Positions 62,829-64,000 of a stretch of 64,000 nucleotides of DNA are shown here, in pieces; the stretch's first letter is position 1, and each line of letters starts with the position of its first letter. The notes below the pieces were generated by a model that saw only the letters and a list, made by a program, of their open reading frames with translations, was not told the origin of the DNA and ran no database searches. A program made the translations under genes and the position numbers. The stretch spans positions 124,001 through 188,000 of the forward strand of contig CAWJHN010000001.1 of NCBI GenBank assembly GCA_963842725.1. Direction: 5' to 3'. The stretch comes from UBA10649 sp963842725. Its GTDB lineage: Bacteria > Actinomycetota > Actinomycetes > S36-B12.

Positions 62829-64000
62829 CTACTCCACCCAGATCACCAGCCGGCGGAACTCGGTGACCGCGTCGTCGCCCGTGCCGTGCGTCAGGTCGTA
62901 GCTGACGATCACCGGGCCCGGGGCCGTCGGCGTCACGTACGCCGTCAGCCCGCTGGTCGTGACGCTCGCGGCGCCGGAGACGACCTCCACGTCGTCAACC
63001 GTCGCGCTGACGTCCGTTGCGAAGGCGAGGGGATACGCGGCGACGTCGAGGCCCTGACGCTGCATCGTCAGCTCCATCGTCGGCGCCTTGCGGTCGGAGT
63101 CGTTCTCGACGGAGTCAGTCCACGCCTCGTCACTGAGCTCGAGCATGTAGGGCGGCACGTGCCGGGCGAGCCGGGTGTCGTACTTGTACACCTTGTTGTA
63201 GCCGCCGTTGGAGCCGACCACGCAGCGGTACTTCTGCGCGAGGCTCCCCCACATGTAGATGTAGCCGTTTCGGTCTCCGTACGTCGGATCGTTCGGCTCG
63301 TTCGGCGTGTAGGGATCCTGCGCGGCGAAGCACTGGTCCACGGCCAGCAGAGCGAAGTTGAAGATCGGGTTGCGGGCATTGGCGATCTTCCAGTCGCCGA
63401 CCCACCGCGCGGGAGCCGCGGTGAACGGGCGGTAGATGTAGGAGAACTTGTCCGACACCAGCCCCAGGAAGTTCTGCGAGGTGCTGCTGGGCTTGCCGTA
63501 GTTCGCGCCGGTCGTCGTCGACGAGGTCGTGTCCCTGAGCGTGCCGGTCAGGATGATGTTGTTCTCCGTCGCGATCGTCATGGCACCCTTGTAGACCCCC
63601 TGCACGTACAGGTCGCCCTTGGCGCAGCTGGACGAGTACCACGGCGAGGCGATGTCGGCGTACTCCGACGGATAGCCCTTGAAGTGCCAGCCGGACGGGG
63701 AGTTGAACAGCGCCGCCTCTCCGGTGTCCACGCTCGCCTTGGGGATCACGAACGGGTAGGTGCTGGTGCCGAACTTGACCTTGCAGGTCGGCTCGTTCGG
63801 GGCCGTCGGCGGAGTCACGGTCGCGAACTGGTTGTTCAGGTCCCACGCATTGTCCGGGTCGTCGGCCTCCGTCGGGCGTCGCACGTTCTGCACGTAGATC
63901 ACCAGGTCCTCGAAGCTGGCCAGGTTGACGCGCGCGGTGTTGGGGGCGGTCGCGGTCCCCGTGCCGAGGAAGGCGCCGTTGCCACCGGCGCACAGCGGGT
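62829..64000 (-). CDS. Large pilus-associated exported protein, cut by the right edge
   Basis: The frame runs open to position 63998, so 5' sequence is missing; ~390 residues are visible. A GNG-rich region (FLGTGTATAPNTARVNLA) is followed by a beta-helix-like part (DLYVQGVYKGAMTIATENNI) and a domain with several Cys (CAKG, CFAAQ, YRCVV) ending in an Ig-like domain (SGLTAYVTPTAPGPVIVSYD). The pattern resembles PilX-type or beta-helical proteins encoded with type IV pili, but I cannot name it. The position next to pilMNO suggests a pilus tip or adhesin role. Confidence 0.6.
   Translation of the reverse strand, partial: PLCAGGNGAFLGTGTATAPNTARVNLASFEDLVIYVQNVRRPTEADDPDNAWDLNNQFATVTPPTAPNEPTCKVKFGTSTYPFVIPKASVDTGEAALFNSPSGWHFKGYPSEYADIASPWYSSSCAKGDLYVQGVYKGAMTIATENNIILTGTLRDTTSSTTTGANYGKPSSTSQNFLGLVSDKFSYIYRPFTAAPARWVGDWKIANARNPIFNFALLAVDQCFAAQDPYTPNEPNDPTYGDRNGYIYMWGSLAQKYRCVVGSNGGYNKVYKYDTRLARHVPPYMLELSDEAWTDSVENDSDRKAPTMELTMQRQGLDVAAYPLAFATDVSATVDDVEVVSGAASVTTSGLTAYVTPTAPGPVIVSYDLTHGTGDDAVTEFRRLVIWVE

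Overview
The window comes from a high-GC actinobacterium. Gene content and order (leuS; nadD-proA-proB-obg-rpmA-rplU-rne; rodA-PBP2-mreD-mreC-mreB; ndk-DUF4233-folC next to valS; comEA-comEC) suggest Propionibacteriales, most likely a Nocardioidaceae relative such as Aeromicrobium or Nocardioides. That placement is inferred from gene order only. No mobile element, rRNA or CRISPR array was seen. There is one tRNA gene (Ala, GGC).

Layout. 1-15 kb: the 3' end of a secreted-protein gene, the DNA-uptake pair comEA/comEC, plsY, a DegV lipid-binding protein, a YcaQ/AlkX-type DNA glycosylase, leuS, an EamA transporter, a secreted matrixin-like protease, a PLP decarboxylase with its GPH-family transporter, and a TauE/SafE permease. 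15-29 kb: a dense minus-strand housekeeping block (tRNA-Ala, phosphatase, rsfS, LytR_C protein, nadD, proA, proB, obg, rpmA, rplU, RNase E/G, two TIGR-type radical-SAM-linked proteins). 30-43.6 kb: the cell-elongation genes rodA-PBP2-mreDCB, then ndk, DUF4233, folC and valS. 43.6-64 kb: a type IVa-like pilus locus with a CpaE/MinD-like ATPase, a WhiG/FliA-type sigma factor, prepilin peptidase, an accessory operon of unknown proteins, a type IV prepilin, PilC, two PilT-like ATPases, PilB, divergent pilM-pilN-pilO, and a large pilus-associated exported protein cut by the right edge.

Three patterns cut across the genes. First, a family of about 61-66 bp near-perfect palindromes occurs six times between 19.5 and 41.0 kb. 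Two plus-strand accessory genes (an AbiEi-like protein and a PPOX-fold protein), in a block otherwise mostly on the minus strand, are each bracketed by two copies, and their stop codons lie inside the downstream copy. Second, nine genes without a convincing Shine-Dalgarno have a TAnnnT box 6-8 bp before the start codon, which indicates leaderless transcription. Third, single-base indels, several in C/G homopolymers, break at least nine conserved genes (comEA, leuS, the EamA gene, the protease, mreB, cpaE-like, pilC, pilT, pilO). Conserved protein sequence resumes after each break, so most are probably sequence errors rather than gene decay.

How the parts may work together: the pilus locus has extension and retraction ATPases, an inner-membrane platform and a prepilin peptidase, and ComEA/ComEC are encoded in the same window. 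Together these could make a DNA-uptake or twitching apparatus. The sigma factor inside the pilus locus, and GCCGATAT boxes upstream of pilM and of an accessory operon, suggest that it controls pilus expression.
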